Positions 1 to 6,114 are shown, counted from the first letter of the stretch. The stretch is 9,399 nucleotides of DNA from Anaerolineae bacterium (GCA_020851855.1 JADZBY010000378.1:1-9399), one strand, 5' to 3'. The notes: generated by a model not told the origin, from the letters alone. Made by a program: numbers and translations.

Positions 1-2
1 AT

Positions 3-359
3 ACGAAAACCTGGGCGCTGGTGGGCGGCATTCTGGAGCCGGGCGAAGAACCCGCCCCGGCTACGGCCCGCGAGGTGTGGGAAGAGGTCGGGCTGCATGT
101 CGAGCCGGAGCAGATCGTGGGCGTATATGCCGAAGATGACGGCGTGGTCTACTATCCCAACGGCGACATGATGCAGTTTTTGACCATCGTCTTTCGCTGC
201 CGGTTGCTGGGCGGCGAGGCGCGCGTCAACGACGACGAGTCGCTCGCCGTGCGCTGGGTCCGGCCCGACCAGATTCCGCCCGACTTCGACCCGCGCCACC
301 TGCGTTACCTCGTGCAGGCGTTGCGCAACGATCCCCGCACGGACTTCAGCCGGGAGTAA
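3..359 (+). CDS. NUDIX hydrolase, 5' end outside window (partial)
   Basis: The reading frame is open from base 3 to a TAA at 357-359. The GTG at 21 lies inside the conserved core, so the true start is upstream of the window. Of the 118 visible residues, 9-31 form a complete Nudix box (G-x5-E-x7-REVWEEVGL) with the metal-binding glutamates E24, E27 and E28. NUDIX enzymes hydrolyse nucleoside diphosphates linked to another moiety; the substrate cannot be read from the sequence. Aligned with the next gene, visible residue 1 matches its residue 43, so about 42 N-terminal residues are missing. The two share YPNGD, RVND-ESL and a C-terminal PP-D motif, which makes them tandem paralogues. One difference before the box is LVGG here against LPGG in the partner. 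The stop is 11 bases before the next start, so co-transcription is likely. Family certain, substrate unknown. Confidence 0.93.
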   Translation, partial: TKTWALVGGILEPGEEPAPATAREVWEEVGLHVEPEQIVGVYAEDDGVVYYPNGDMMQFLTIVFRCRLLGGEARVNDDESLAVRWVRPDQIPPDFDPRHLRYLVQALRNDPRTDFSRE

Positions 360-370
360 ACGAGAGCGAC

Positions 371-901
371 ATGCCCATCTCCGACTACATTCGCACCATT
401 CGTGGCAAGATCGGGACCGACTTGCTGCTCAGCCCCGGCGTGGCGGGAGTCGTGATTAACGACAAGGGCGAGGTTCTTTTGCAGCGGCGCAGCGACAATG
501 GCGAATGGAGCCTGCCCGGCGGCGCGCTGGACCCTGGCGAAGAGCCTGCCGACGCCGTAGCGCGCGAAATCTTCGAAGAAACCGGCGTTGAGGTCGTGCC
601 GGAGCGGCTGGTCGGCGTGTACAGCGGGCCGGACCACCATTTCTTCTACCCGAACGGCGACGAGGTGATCATCGTCAGCATGGTGTTCGCCTGCCGCCCC
701 ATAAAGGGCGAGCCGCGCGTGAACGACGAGGAGTCGCTTGAAGTGCGCTACTTCCCGCTGGACGCGCTGCCGCCCCTGGACGAACGCCACCGGATGCGCA
801 TCCGGCATACGCTCATGAACCAGGAACGCGCCTTTTTTCGCCGAGTGCAGCCCGGTCCGGGCGCGGACAGTGGGAATGGGACCGGCGCAGGCGCTCACTG
901 A
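371..901 (+). CDS. NUDIX hydrolase (second of tandem pair)
   Basis: This is a complete 176-residue cytoplasmic NUDIX hydrolase. An N-terminal strand region (about 1-40, including LLQRRSDNGEW) leads to the Nudix box at residues 51-73: G51, E57, then REIFEETGV with R65, E66, E69 and E70. The YPNGD and RVNDEESL motifs follow at about 93-125. The family hydrolyses X-linked nucleoside diphosphates with a divalent metal; ADP-sugar-like substrates are possible but not shown. The ATG at 371 lies 11 bases after the previous stop, with only a weak purine stretch (GAGAG) before it. The last 20 or so residues, after FFRR, are Gly/Pro-rich and look like a disordered tail. The TGA at 899-901 overlaps the Shine-Dalgarno sequence of the next gene, implying translational coupling in a three-gene operon. 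Confidence 0.94.
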   Translation: MPISDYIRTIRGKIGTDLLLSPGVAGVVINDKGEVLLQRRSDNGEWSLPGGALDPGEEPADAVAREIFEETGVEVVPERLVGVYSGPDHHFFYPNGDEVIIVSMVFACRPIKGEPRVNDEESLEVRYFPLDALPPLDERHRMRIRHTLMNQERAFFRRVQPGPGADSGNGTGAGAH

Positions 902-915
902 GGGGGATAACAAGC

Positions 916-1299
916 ATGTACCGTCACACCGTGGTAACCGACGATGCGCCAAAGGCCATCGGCCCGTACTCGCAGGCTATCGTGGCCAACGGATTCGTGT
1001 TTTGTTCCGGCCAGATCGCCATCGACCCGACCACCAACACGCTCGTGGAAGGCGACGTGGCCGTACAGGCGCGGCGCGTGCTGATGAACCTCAAGGCCCT
1101 GCTCGAAGACGCGGGCGCGGCGCTGGAGTCTGTGGTCAAGACGACGGTGTTCCTGCACAACATGGGCGATTTTGAGGCGATGAACGCCGTGTACGCCGAG
1201 TTCTTCAAAGACAGCCCACCCGCGCGCAGCACGGTGGGCAATCTGAACCTGCCGCGCGGCGTTCTGGTCGAGGTTGAAGCCATCGCGCTGGTGCTGTAG
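916..1299 (+). CDS. ridA: RidA-family (YjgF/YER057c/UK114) enamine/imine deaminase
   Basis: This 127-residue protein has the full length of the RidA family, which forms trimers and hydrolyses reactive enamine/imine intermediates (such as 2-aminoacrylate made by PLP enzymes) to ketoacids and ammonia. Visible signature residues are IGPYSQA (15-21), FCSGQI (29-34), N90, the PARST segment with substrate-carboxylate-binding R104, and E119 near the C terminus. E. coli RidA has Cys after PARS; this protein has Thr106, so that cysteine is absent although the active-site arginine is kept. An AGGGGG Shine-Dalgarno at 901-906 lies 9 bases before the ATG and overlaps the stop of the upstream NUDIX gene. 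Pairing with two NUDIX genes fits a metabolite-repair theme, which is inference. The 3' end faces the convergent deacylase gene with 13 bases between the stops and no evident terminator. Confidence 0.95.
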   Translation: MYRHTVVTDDAPKAIGPYSQAIVANGFVFCSGQIAIDPTTNTLVEGDVAVQARRVLMNLKALLEDAGAALESVVKTTVFLHNMGDFEAMNAVYAEFFKDSPPARSTVGNLNLPRGVLVEVEAIALVL

Positions 1300-1312
1300 C
1301 GGCAAGGTGTTG

Positions 1313-1795
1313 TCACGCCGGCATGTCGCTGCTGGCGTCGACCACTTTCACGTTCAGGATGCGGATCAAGTCGGCGACGGGCACGCGCAGGTTCACGCCG
1401 CGCTGCCCGGCGCTGACGTAGATGTGCGATTGGTCCAGCGCGGGCCGGTCGATCAGCACGTCCCAGCGCTTGTGCACGAGGGCCAGCGCGCTGATTCCGC
1501 CCACCTTGAGGCCGGTCAGCTTCTCGGCGTCGTTGTGTGAGGCCATGTTCAGCTTCTTGTGACCGGTCTCCGCCGCGAGCCGCTTGAGGTCCAGGTGGCG
1601 GTTGGACGCGATCATGACCAGCATCGGCTTGCCGCCGGGGCGCTCGACCACGAGCGTCTTGTACACCGTTTCGGGCGGCGCACCGAGCAAGCGAGCTACT
1701 TCAACAGCGTCGTGCACGCTCGCATCAAACGTCGCGGCGTCGTAAGGCACGCCGTTCGTCTCCAGGAAGCGCATCGAGTTCAGCTTGTTGGCCAT
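1313..1795 (-). CDS. ybaK: YbaK/EbsC-family aminoacyl-tRNA deacylase (Cys-tRNA(Pro) deacylase type)
   Basis: This is a single-domain trans-editing enzyme of the YbaK/ProX superfamily, which hydrolyses mischarged aminoacyl-tRNA, classically Cys-tRNA(Pro), in the cytoplasm. Length (160 residues) fits the family. The VYKTLVV strand carries the invariant lysine at residue 46, the position of the catalytic lysine in characterised YbaK. A KVGGISALAL segment (about 97-106) is the family's GGxSP loop, with Ala in place of the usual Pro. Two ATGs are adjacent, at 1798 and 1795. AAGGG on the minus strand (1806-1802) is 3 bases from the first and 6 from the second, so I chose the second; the difference is one Met. 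It is convergent with ridA and divergent from the small ORF/secreted-protein unit. A very weak promoter (CTGTCA, 18 bases, CACAAT) lies just upstream. Exact amino-acid specificity cannot be decided. Confidence 0.9.
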   Translation of the reverse strand: MANKLNSMRFLETNGVPYDAATFDASVHDAVEVARLLGAPPETVYKTLVVERPGGKPMLVMIASNRHLDLKRLAAETGHKKLNMASHNDAEKLTGLKVGGISALALVHKRWDVLIDRPALDQSHIYVSAGQRGVNLRVPVADLIRILNVKVVDASSDMPA

Positions 1796-1849
1796 CATTC
1801 ACCCTTGTTGCGTCCGGTCCACCCGAATTGTGCACTCTGTTAGCGCATC

Positions 1850-1879
1850 GTGACAGGATTTTTAACAGATTCTTATATC
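1850..1879 (+). promoter_or_regulatory. Candidate sigma-70-type promoter for small ORF and secreted protein
   Basis: GTGACA (1850-1855, five of six to TTGACA) is followed after 18 bases by TATATC (1874-1879, four of six to TATAAT) inside the only AT-rich patch of the region. It would give a leader of about 160 bases before the 39-codon ORF and about 350 before the secreted protein. It is moderate in quality and predicted by eye only. Confidence 0.4.
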
Positions 1880-1936
1880 ATCTTTCCGGGAAGTGGCCTA
1901 CACTTGGGCATATCCTGCATTCAGCGCCAATTCGAC

Positions 1937-1960
1937 AGCAGCAGCCTATGCGCTGCTGCT
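1937..1960 (+). repeat. 9-bp inverted repeat (leader hairpin)
   Basis: AGCAGCAGC (1937-1945) pairs perfectly with GCTGCTGCT (1952-1960) across a 6-base loop, CTATGC. No T-run follows, so it is not a simple terminator. It lies downstream of the candidate promoter at 1850-1879 and would sit in the 5' leader as an RNA hairpin. Both arms are CAG/CTG triplet repeats, so it could also be a chance product of triplet composition. Confidence 0.5.
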
Positions 1961-2047
1961 ATGTGTGTCAACATGCTGAGGGGTTGCCATGCGGCCCGAA
2001 GTCCACTAGACTGAAACCATCACTCTGTCTGGTGCGTATAGAAAGGC

Positions 2048-2167
2048 ATGATGGGACCCGGCGGCTGTATTGGCCTGTTTTTGCGGATTCTGCTTCAATC
2101 TCTGTTTGGCCGCATTGCTGGCGAGATCGTCGACCAGATCATGGAACGGCTGAAGCGGAGAAGGTAG
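2048..2167 (+). CDS. Putative 39-residue amphipathic small protein
   Basis: This short frame begins with two ATGs (2048 and 2051) and ends at TAG 2165-2167. An in-frame TAG at 2039-2041 rules out a longer version. GAAAGG (2041-2046) precedes it, 1 base from the first ATG and 4 from the second, so the second is the likelier start; spacing is short. The product has a Gly-rich N terminus with one Cys, a hydrophobic stretch (IGLFLRILLQSLFGRIAG, about residues 8-25), a polar helix-like part (EIVDQIMERL) and a basic tail ending KRRR. That pattern suits a peripheral membrane or membrane-anchored helix. It lies 68 bases upstream of the secreted-protein start and probably shares its transcript. Codon third positions are less GC-rich than in neighbouring genes, which tempers confidence. 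I recognise no family. Confidence 0.5.
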   Translation: MMGPGGCIGLFLRILLQSLFGRIAGEIVDQIMERLKRRR

Positions 2168-2235
2168 CGGCGGCGCCGTTCGCCGTGCGGCGAGAGGCCA
2201 CGTACCGGTTGTTCATCACAAGGAGTAGGTGCTCA

Positions 2236-3294
2236 ATGAAGTCGCTGTTCCGTTTGGGCGTGTTGCTACTTTTGGTCGGTGTGTTCGCGCTGGCCCCGGC
2301 GTTCAGTGTGAGCGCGCAGGACGGCTGCCTGCCGGGCCTGAGCGCGGACGACTGCGCACTGGCCGCCGCTGCGGACGCCAACGTTGCCAACATCAAGTCG
2401 TTTCAGATCGAATCGTTCTCCTTCAACCTGAGCGTGGCCGGCGCGCCCGAAGGCGATATGGCCATCGCCGTCACCGGTGCAGGGACCGTCGACGCGACGG
2501 CGATGAACCCGAACGTCAGCGATCCAGCGTCGGCGCTGGCCGGCCTGCTGATGCAGCTCACGATGAACGCCTCGCTCACCGGCCCCGAGGCCCAGCAGGG
2601 CGCGCTTGAGTTCCGCATCGTGGACGGCGACCTGTACATCCTGTCGTCGGACGCGGGCGAGCAGTGGCTCATGCTGAACCTGCCCCAGCTCATCCAGGCC
2701 GGGATGCAGGGCGGCAACCTGCCCATCGACCCGTCCAGGATCGCCGGTGCGGCGGGCAGCGTCGATCCGGCCCAGCTTGCGGCGCTTGGCAGCGCTTTCG
2801 AGCAGGTCCCGAACCTGGTCACCGGCTCGGCGGCGGACGACCCCAGCGTGGACAACGTCGCGACCCGCGCCCTGACGGCGAACATCGACCTGAAGCCGCT
2901 GGGCGAGTTCCTGGCGACCCCGCAGGCCGCTCAGGCGCTGCAGGCGCTGGGCGACGAAGCCGCGTCGTTGGCTATGCTCGGCCCCATGTTCCAGCCCATC
3001 TTCGATACGACGACGATCCAGGCCACGCGCTACATCGGCGTCAGCGACCAGATGCCGCACGGTCTGAGCATCAACTTCGCGACGACCCTCGACCCGCAGA
3101 CGATGGCCATGCTGACCGGTGAAGCGCCGGCTGCGGGGACCAATCCGATCAGCATCTCCATGCAGTTCGATATTCGTCTGGCCCAGATCAACCAGGCTCA
3201 GCCGGTGGAAGCGCCTGCCAATGCCATGGACATGACGCAGATGATCACGGGCGGCATGAACATGATGATGGCGACGCCCACGCCCAGCAAGTAA
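2236..3294 (+). CDS. Secreted protein of unknown function, possibly LppX/LprG-like fold
   Basis: This encodes a 352-residue exported protein. I chose ATG 2236 because AAGGAG (2220-2225) lies 10 bases upstream and the translation then begins with a textbook signal peptide: KSLFR, a Leu/Val-rich core, and a VSA|QD cleavage site after residue 27. There is no lipobox cysteine, so it is predicted to be released rather than lipidated. Two cysteines (C31, C40) lie just after cleavage and could form a disulfide. The body alternates beta-type segments (SFQIESFSFNLSV, AIAVTGAGTVDA, LTMNASLTG, LEFRIVDGDLYIL) with a helical middle. This pattern recalls LppX/LprG or LolA-type lipid-binding folds, but that is inference from style. 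The C terminus is Met-rich and ends ATPTPSK. It is followed directly by a strong terminator and may share a transcript with the small ORF upstream. Confidence 0.85.
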   Translation: MKSLFRLGVLLLLVGVFALAPAFSVSAQDGCLPGLSADDCALAAAADANVANIKSFQIESFSFNLSVAGAPEGDMAIAVTGAGTVDATAMNPNVSDPASALAGLLMQLTMNASLTGPEAQQGALEFRIVDGDLYILSSDAGEQWLMLNLPQLIQAGMQGGNLPIDPSRIAGAAGSVDPAQLAALGSAFEQVPNLVTGSAADDPSVDNVATRALTANIDLKPLGEFLATPQAAQALQALGDEAASLAMLGPMFQPIFDTTTIQATRYIGVSDQMPHGLSINFATTLDPQTMAMLTGEAPAAGTNPISISMQFDIRLAQINQAQPVEAPANAMDMTQMITGGMNMMMATPTPSK

Positions 3295-3320
3295 GCGCGG
3301 ACGATCCCTTCTTCATAACG

Positions 3321-3356
3321 AAAAAAGGCCGGCCTCACATCGAGGCCGGTCTTTTT
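3321..3356 (+). terminator. Rho-independent terminator of the secreted-protein gene
   Basis: An A-run and AAAAAGGCCGGCCTC (3322-3336) pair with GAGGCCGGTCTTTTT (3342-3356) around the 5-base loop ACATC. The stem is 15 bp with one G-T wobble and ends in a T-run on the + strand. It begins 26 bases after the TAA at 3292-3294. Confidence 0.93.
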
Positions 3357-3533
3357 GTGGCGAGTCGTGGAAAGGCGGCGCACCGGGCGCTGATGGGCTT
3401 TCACGGCTTCGTGTGGCGCGAAGCGACCGGGCTGAAACGTACAAAGCCCTGACGGGCTGGAATACGCTTTCAGCCCGAAGGGCTTCGTAGTTTCAGCCCC
3501 GTGCTTTAGCGCGGGGCTTCTGGCTTCCTCAAC
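3357..3533. repeat. Non-coding hairpin cluster between two terminators
   Basis: This stretch carries a series of short palindromes: GCTTCG/CGAAGC (3406-3424), AGCCC-TGAC-GGGCT (3445-3458), AGCCC-GAA-GGGCT (3472-3484) and AGCCCCGTGC-TTTA-GCGCGGGGCT (3495-3518, one wobble). The word TTTCAGCCC occurs twice (3468-3476, 3491-3499), and its complement GGGCTGAAA occurs at 3429-3437, giving alternative long pairings. No reading frame looks coding. It resembles a dispersed intergenic repeat family in general style, but whether it recurs in the genome cannot be seen here. Confidence 0.6.
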
Positions 3534-3567
3534 AAAAAAAGCCCCTCTCGTCACCGAGAGGGGCTTT
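3534..3567 (-). terminator. Rho-independent terminator of the alpha-oxoamine synthase gene
   Basis: AAAGCCCCTCTCG (3538-3550) pairs perfectly with CGAGAGGGGCTTT (3555-3567) across TCAC. The A-run at 3534-3540 reads as seven Ts at the 3' side on the minus strand. It starts 11 bases beyond the stop codon at 3579-3581, so orientation and target are clear. Confidence 0.93.
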
Positions 3568-3578
3568 GCATGTCTGCC

Positions 3579-4802
3579 TCAGCCGACGGATTCTTTCAAC
3601 TGGCTGCGGTGTTCGGGGATGAGGTCCAGACGCTCGGCCACATCGGCCAGCACTTCGAGCGCCCGCACGAGGTGCTCGCGCTTCTGGGTGGCCGTGTAGC
3701 TGGTGCGCAGCAGGGATTTGTTGGCGGGCACGCCGGGCGGCACCACCGGGTTGACGTACACGCCGCCATCGGCCAACGCGCGCCACGCCAGCACGGTGCG
3801 CAGGTCTTCCCCGATGATGATCGGGATGATGGGTGTATTGCTGCGGCCCGTGTCAAAGCCCATGCGCGTCAGGCTTTCGCGCATGAAGTTCGCGTTTTCC
3901 CAGAGCCGGTCGATCATGGACGGGTCTTCCTCGATGATGTCGAGGCAGGCCATGACCGTGGCGGCGTTGGCGGGCGGCAGACTGGCGCTGAACATCAGGG
4001 CGCGGGCGTGGTGCTGCACATAGTGGAGCACATCGGCCTTGCCGGCGATGTAGCCGCCCACCGAGGCAAAGCTCTTGCTGAACGTGCCCATCACGATATC
4101 TACCTGGTCCATGAGGCCGAAGTGCGCCGCCGTGCCGCGCCCCATCGGGCCGGTCACGCCGATGCCGTGCGCGTCGTCCACCATGATGCGCGCGCCGTAC
4201 TTCTTGGCGATGCGCACGATTTCCGGCAGCGGGGCGATGTCGCCGCCCATGCTGTACACGCCGTCCACCACGACGAGCTTGCCGGCGTCTTCCGGCAGGC
4301 GCGAGAGCTGGACTTCCAGGCTGCTCGTATCGTTGTGGTTGAAGCGGCGCATCTCGCCAAAGGCCATCAGGCAGCCATCGACGATGCTGGCGTGATCTTC
4401 CTTGTCGATGATCACGTAGTCGCCCTTGCCCACCAGCGCGGAGATGGTCCCCACGTTGGTCTGGTAGCCGGTGGTGAAGGTCAGCGCGGCCTCGGTCTGC
4501 ATGAAGCGGGCCAGGCGGCGCTCCAACTCGAGGTGCAGCTCCAGCGTGCCGTTCAGGAAGCGGCTCCCGGTGCAGCTTGTGCCATATTCGAGCACCGCAT
4601 CCGCCGCCGCCTGGCGCACCTTCGGGTGCGTGGTCAGCCCCAGGTAATTGTTGGAGCCGAGCATGATCACTTCTTTGCCCTGGAACAGCGCGGTTGCGCC
4701 TTCGGAGTTTTGCAGGGCCTGGAAGTAGGGATACACACCCCGCGCCATGGCATCGCGGGCGAGCGTGTAGTTTTGCACTTTGTCGAACAGATCGGCGGGC
4801 AT
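3579..4802 (-). CDS. PLP-dependent alpha-oxoamine synthase, serine palmitoyltransferase-like
   Basis: This 407-residue fold-type I PLP enzyme belongs to the family of KBL (glycine C-acetyltransferase), BioF and serine palmitoyltransferase, which condense an acyl-CoA with an amino acid and release CO2. Visible landmarks are NNYLGLTTHP (51-60), YGTSCTGSRFLNGT (73-86), the cofactor-stacking H137, VDDAHGIG with D209 and H212, and the Schiff-base lysine K243 in GTFSKSFASVGGY. The FSKSxAS-GG form and the N-terminal GVYPYF motif recall bacterial serine palmitoyltransferases more than KBL or BioF (typically GKA-GG), so a sphingoid-base or related lipid role is favoured but unproven. There is no signal or membrane segment. 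ATG 4802 is preceded by GGGGGAT about 6 bases upstream. The GT2 gene lies 123 bases upstream on the same strand, and a strong terminator follows. Database annotation may read simply aminotransferase class I/II. Confidence 0.9.
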   Translation of the reverse strand: MPADLFDKVQNYTLARDAMARGVYPYFQALQNSEGATALFQGKEVIMLGSNNYLGLTTHPKVRQAAADAVLEYGTSCTGSRFLNGTLELHLELERRLARFMQTEAALTFTTGYQTNVGTISALVGKGDYVIIDKEDHASIVDGCLMAFGEMRRFNHNDTSSLEVQLSRLPEDAGKLVVVDGVYSMGGDIAPLPEIVRIAKKYGARIMVDDAHGIGVTGPMGRGTAAHFGLMDQVDIVMGTFSKSFASVGGYIAGKADVLHYVQHHARALMFSASLPPANAATVMACLDIIEEDPSMIDRLWENANFMRESLTRMGFDTGRSNTPIIPIIIGEDLRTVLAWRALADGGVYVNPVVPPGVPANKSLLRTSYTATQKREHLVRALEVLADVAERLDLIPEHRSQLKESVG

Positions 4803-4925
4803 CAGGTATCCCCCTGGATTGGTCTAGTCAGATGGTATAACACTGAATTGGGCGTTCGTTGCGGCTGGCAGATGGCCAGAAAGTTTAGGATTTTTTAAGA
4901 GTATATCCCAAATTGATCCGGGCTA
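4803..4925 (-). other. 123-base gap between GT2 gene and alpha-oxoamine synthase
   Basis: The gap contains an AT-rich patch (4881-4910) with a TATACT -10-like word on the minus strand (4905-4900), but no convincing -35 partner. A second -10-like word, TTATAC, lies nearer the start, also without a -35. I see no clear terminator, so read-through from the GT2 promoter is plausible and a weak internal promoter is possible. Confidence 0.35.
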
Positions 4926-5723
4926 CTATTGCCCATCCGGCACAAATTCGGGCGGGTGAGGCGCACGCTCGTAAACGCCATCCCGCCAGTTGCGGCGAAT
5001 CTGGAAGATCTCCCCGATGATGGCCAGCGAGTCCTGAAAGAGGCGCATCCGGCTGTCGGCGTTGAAATACCAGTTGATCGGCACTTCGCGGATACGATAC
5101 CCGCGCTTGCGCGCGATGTACAACATTTCCACGTCGAAGCCGATGCCGTTGATCTGCCCGACGGCGAAGATATCCTCGGCGGCGCGCCGGTGCACCGACT
5201 TGAAGCCGCACTGCGTATCCTCGAAGCCGCGAATGGCGAAGATCTTCACCAGCCAGTTCAGGACGCGGCCCATCAGGTGGCGGTGGACCGGCTCGTCGTA
5301 GCGGCGCGCGCCCTTCGCCTCACGCGAGCCGATGGCCACGTCGTAATTATCCAGCGCGGGCGGCAGGAATTTGGTGATCTCTTCGACGGGCATGGACAGG
5401 TCCACATCGCAGATGAAGCGGTACTCGCCGCGCGCTTCGAGCATCCCCCGGCGGACGGCGCGCCCCTTGCCTCTGGGCAAACCGGCGAACAGTCGCACGT
5501 AGGGATGGGTCGCGGCGAAATCTTCCACCACACGGACGGTGGCGTCCGTGCTGCCGTTTTCGACCACGACGACTTCGGCGCGGTACGGCTGGGCGTTGAG
5601 GAAGGCGTCGATCTTACGCAGGCTGTCCGGAAGGCGATGTTCTTCGTTCAGGACCGGGATGATGATGGACAGAAACGGGCGCTCGGTCCCTGGCTGCTCC
5701 GGGGTGTGCTCCGGCTCGTGCAT
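4926..5723 (-). CDS. GT2 glycosyltransferase, polyprenyl/dolichyl-phosphate beta-glucosyltransferase-like
   Basis: This 265-residue GT-A family 2 enzyme most resembles the ALG5/DPG-synthase group, which transfers glucose (or a similar sugar) from a nucleotide sugar to a polyprenyl phosphate at the inner membrane face. Motifs are LSIIIPVLNEE (18-28), VVVVENGSTDAT (51-62), RGKGRAVRRGM (84-94), the metal-binding DVDLS (106-110), AIGSREAKGARR (130-141) and GFEDTQCGFK (166-175). C-terminal transmembrane helices, present in some relatives, are absent. The frame extends to a TTG at 5738, but ATG 5723 has GGAG 6 bases upstream, so I use the ATG. It has a good promoter at 5821-5793 and is probably followed in the same transcript by the alpha-oxoamine synthase. 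The lipid-phosphate acceptor is known for the family; the sugar is not readable. Confidence 0.88.
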   Translation of the reverse strand: MHEPEHTPEQPGTERPFLSIIIPVLNEEHRLPDSLRKIDAFLNAQPYRAEVVVVENGSTDATVRVVEDFAATHPYVRLFAGLPRGKGRAVRRGMLEARGEYRFICDVDLSMPVEEITKFLPPALDNYDVAIGSREAKGARRYDEPVHRHLMGRVLNWLVKIFAIRGFEDTQCGFKSVHRRAAEDIFAVGQINGIGFDVEMLYIARKRGYRIREVPINWYFNADSRMRLFQDSLAIIGEIFQIRRNWRDGVYERAPHPPEFVPDGQ

Positions 5724-5792
5724 ACCGCGCTCCAGCAATCGTGACCAGTCCGGGGTGCGCCCGGACGGGAGAATGGCGTCATGGTCGGCCCG

Positions 5793-5821
5793 ATTATCCT
5801 TCAGGGCGGGCGACTTGCCAA
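5793..5821 (-). promoter_or_regulatory. Sigma-70-type promoter for the GT2 gene
   Basis: On the minus strand TTGGCA (5821-5816, five of six) is followed after exactly 17 bases by GATAAT (5798-5793, five of six). A start near 5786 would give a leader of roughly 60 bases before ATG 5723. It is among the best promoter matches in the window and correctly placed, but predicted by eye. Confidence 0.65.
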
Positions 5822-5885
5822 CGGTGGACAGGCCGACGGGTGGTGAAGCGTCGTGCAGTCACGCGGCGGGACGGGGGGAAAACGC

Positions 5886-5942
5886 GGACAACGCAGGCGT
5901 TGTCCCTACGAATCGCCTGTAGGGACGAGGCCTGCCTCGTCC
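5886..5942. repeat. Compound palindromic repeat, unit 1
   Basis: Two palindromes flank a central inverted pair: GGACAACGC/GCGTTGTCC (5886-5905), then GTCCCTAC (5902-5909) opposing GTAGGGAC (5919-5926) across 9 bases, then GGACGAGG-CCTG-CCTCGTCC (5923-5942). The central stem overlaps both outer ones, so the folds exclude each other. The plan matches units 2 and 3 although the stem sequences differ. No coding sequence is apparent nearby. Confidence 0.8.
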
Positions 5943-6020
5943 GCCTTATCCGCAATTGTGTCTTCGCCTCGAACGGCGTTTCCACGAATGTACTGGGGTA
6001 TCAGGGACAGGGGCAGATCA
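5943..6020. other. Non-coding spacer between repeat units
   Basis: The sequence between repeat unit 1 and the 94-base repeats shows no convincing frame, promoter or hairpin. With the repeats, the whole GT2-to-helicase-associated interval (5724-6240) appears free of genes. Confidence 0.5.
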
Positions 6021-6114
6021 GGTTGCCGGGCGGCTCGCGAGCCGCCCCTGCAGCGCCGCAATGTGTAGGGGCGCGTCGCGACGCGCCCGCCGTCGTGGTC
6101 CGCGATGAGGTCCG
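6021..6114. repeat. 94-base direct repeat, copy 1 (compound palindrome unit 2)
   Basis: This copy matches 6146-6239 over all 94 bases with four differences. It contains a perfect 20-base palindrome at 6028-6047 (GGGCGGCTCG and its complement), CCCTGCA, a short spacer, TGTAGGG at 6064-6070, and a second perfect 20-base palindrome at 6069-6088 (GGGCGCGTCG and its complement). A shared non-palindromic tail follows (6089-6114). A 31-base unique gap separates it from copy 2. Confidence 0.92.

Larger units (their letters stand above)
1796..2047. other. Divergent intergenic region and 5' leader
   Basis: About 250 bases separate the deacylase start from the small ORF at 2048. The stretch 1855-1885 is clearly more AT-rich than the flanks and holds the best candidate promoter. 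The 9-bp hairpin at 1937-1960 follows. A frame running through here from 1828 joins in-phase to the secreted protein downstream, but it has Cys-rich, low-quality sequence and ignores the good start at 2236, so I treat it as non-coding. I see no tRNA and no riboswitch I can name. Confidence 0.5.

Noticed and set aside
1300..1312. Bidirectional terminator between ridA and the deacylase
   Set aside because: Only 13 bases separate the stops, and no stem with flanking T-runs is visible there.
1828..2235. In-frame 136-codon N-terminal extension of the secreted protein, including a CxxC-like Cys cluster
   Set aside because: It would bury a perfect signal peptide internally, lacks a ribosome site, and ATG 2236 has AAGGAG at good spacing.
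2266..3060. Minus-strand frame (264 codons) opposite the secreted protein
   Set aside because: Arg/His/Gln-rich antisense composition, while the + strand has a signal peptide, a good ribosome site and a terminator.
3570..4898. Long + strand frame (442 codons) opposite the alpha-oxoamine synthase
   Set aside because: His/Ala/Arg/Val-rich translation typical of the antisense of a GC-rich gene; the minus-strand frame has all PLP-enzyme motifs.
4929..5744. Plus-strand frame (271 codons) opposite the GT2 gene
   Set aside because: Antisense shadow; the minus strand carries all GT2 motifs with its own promoter.
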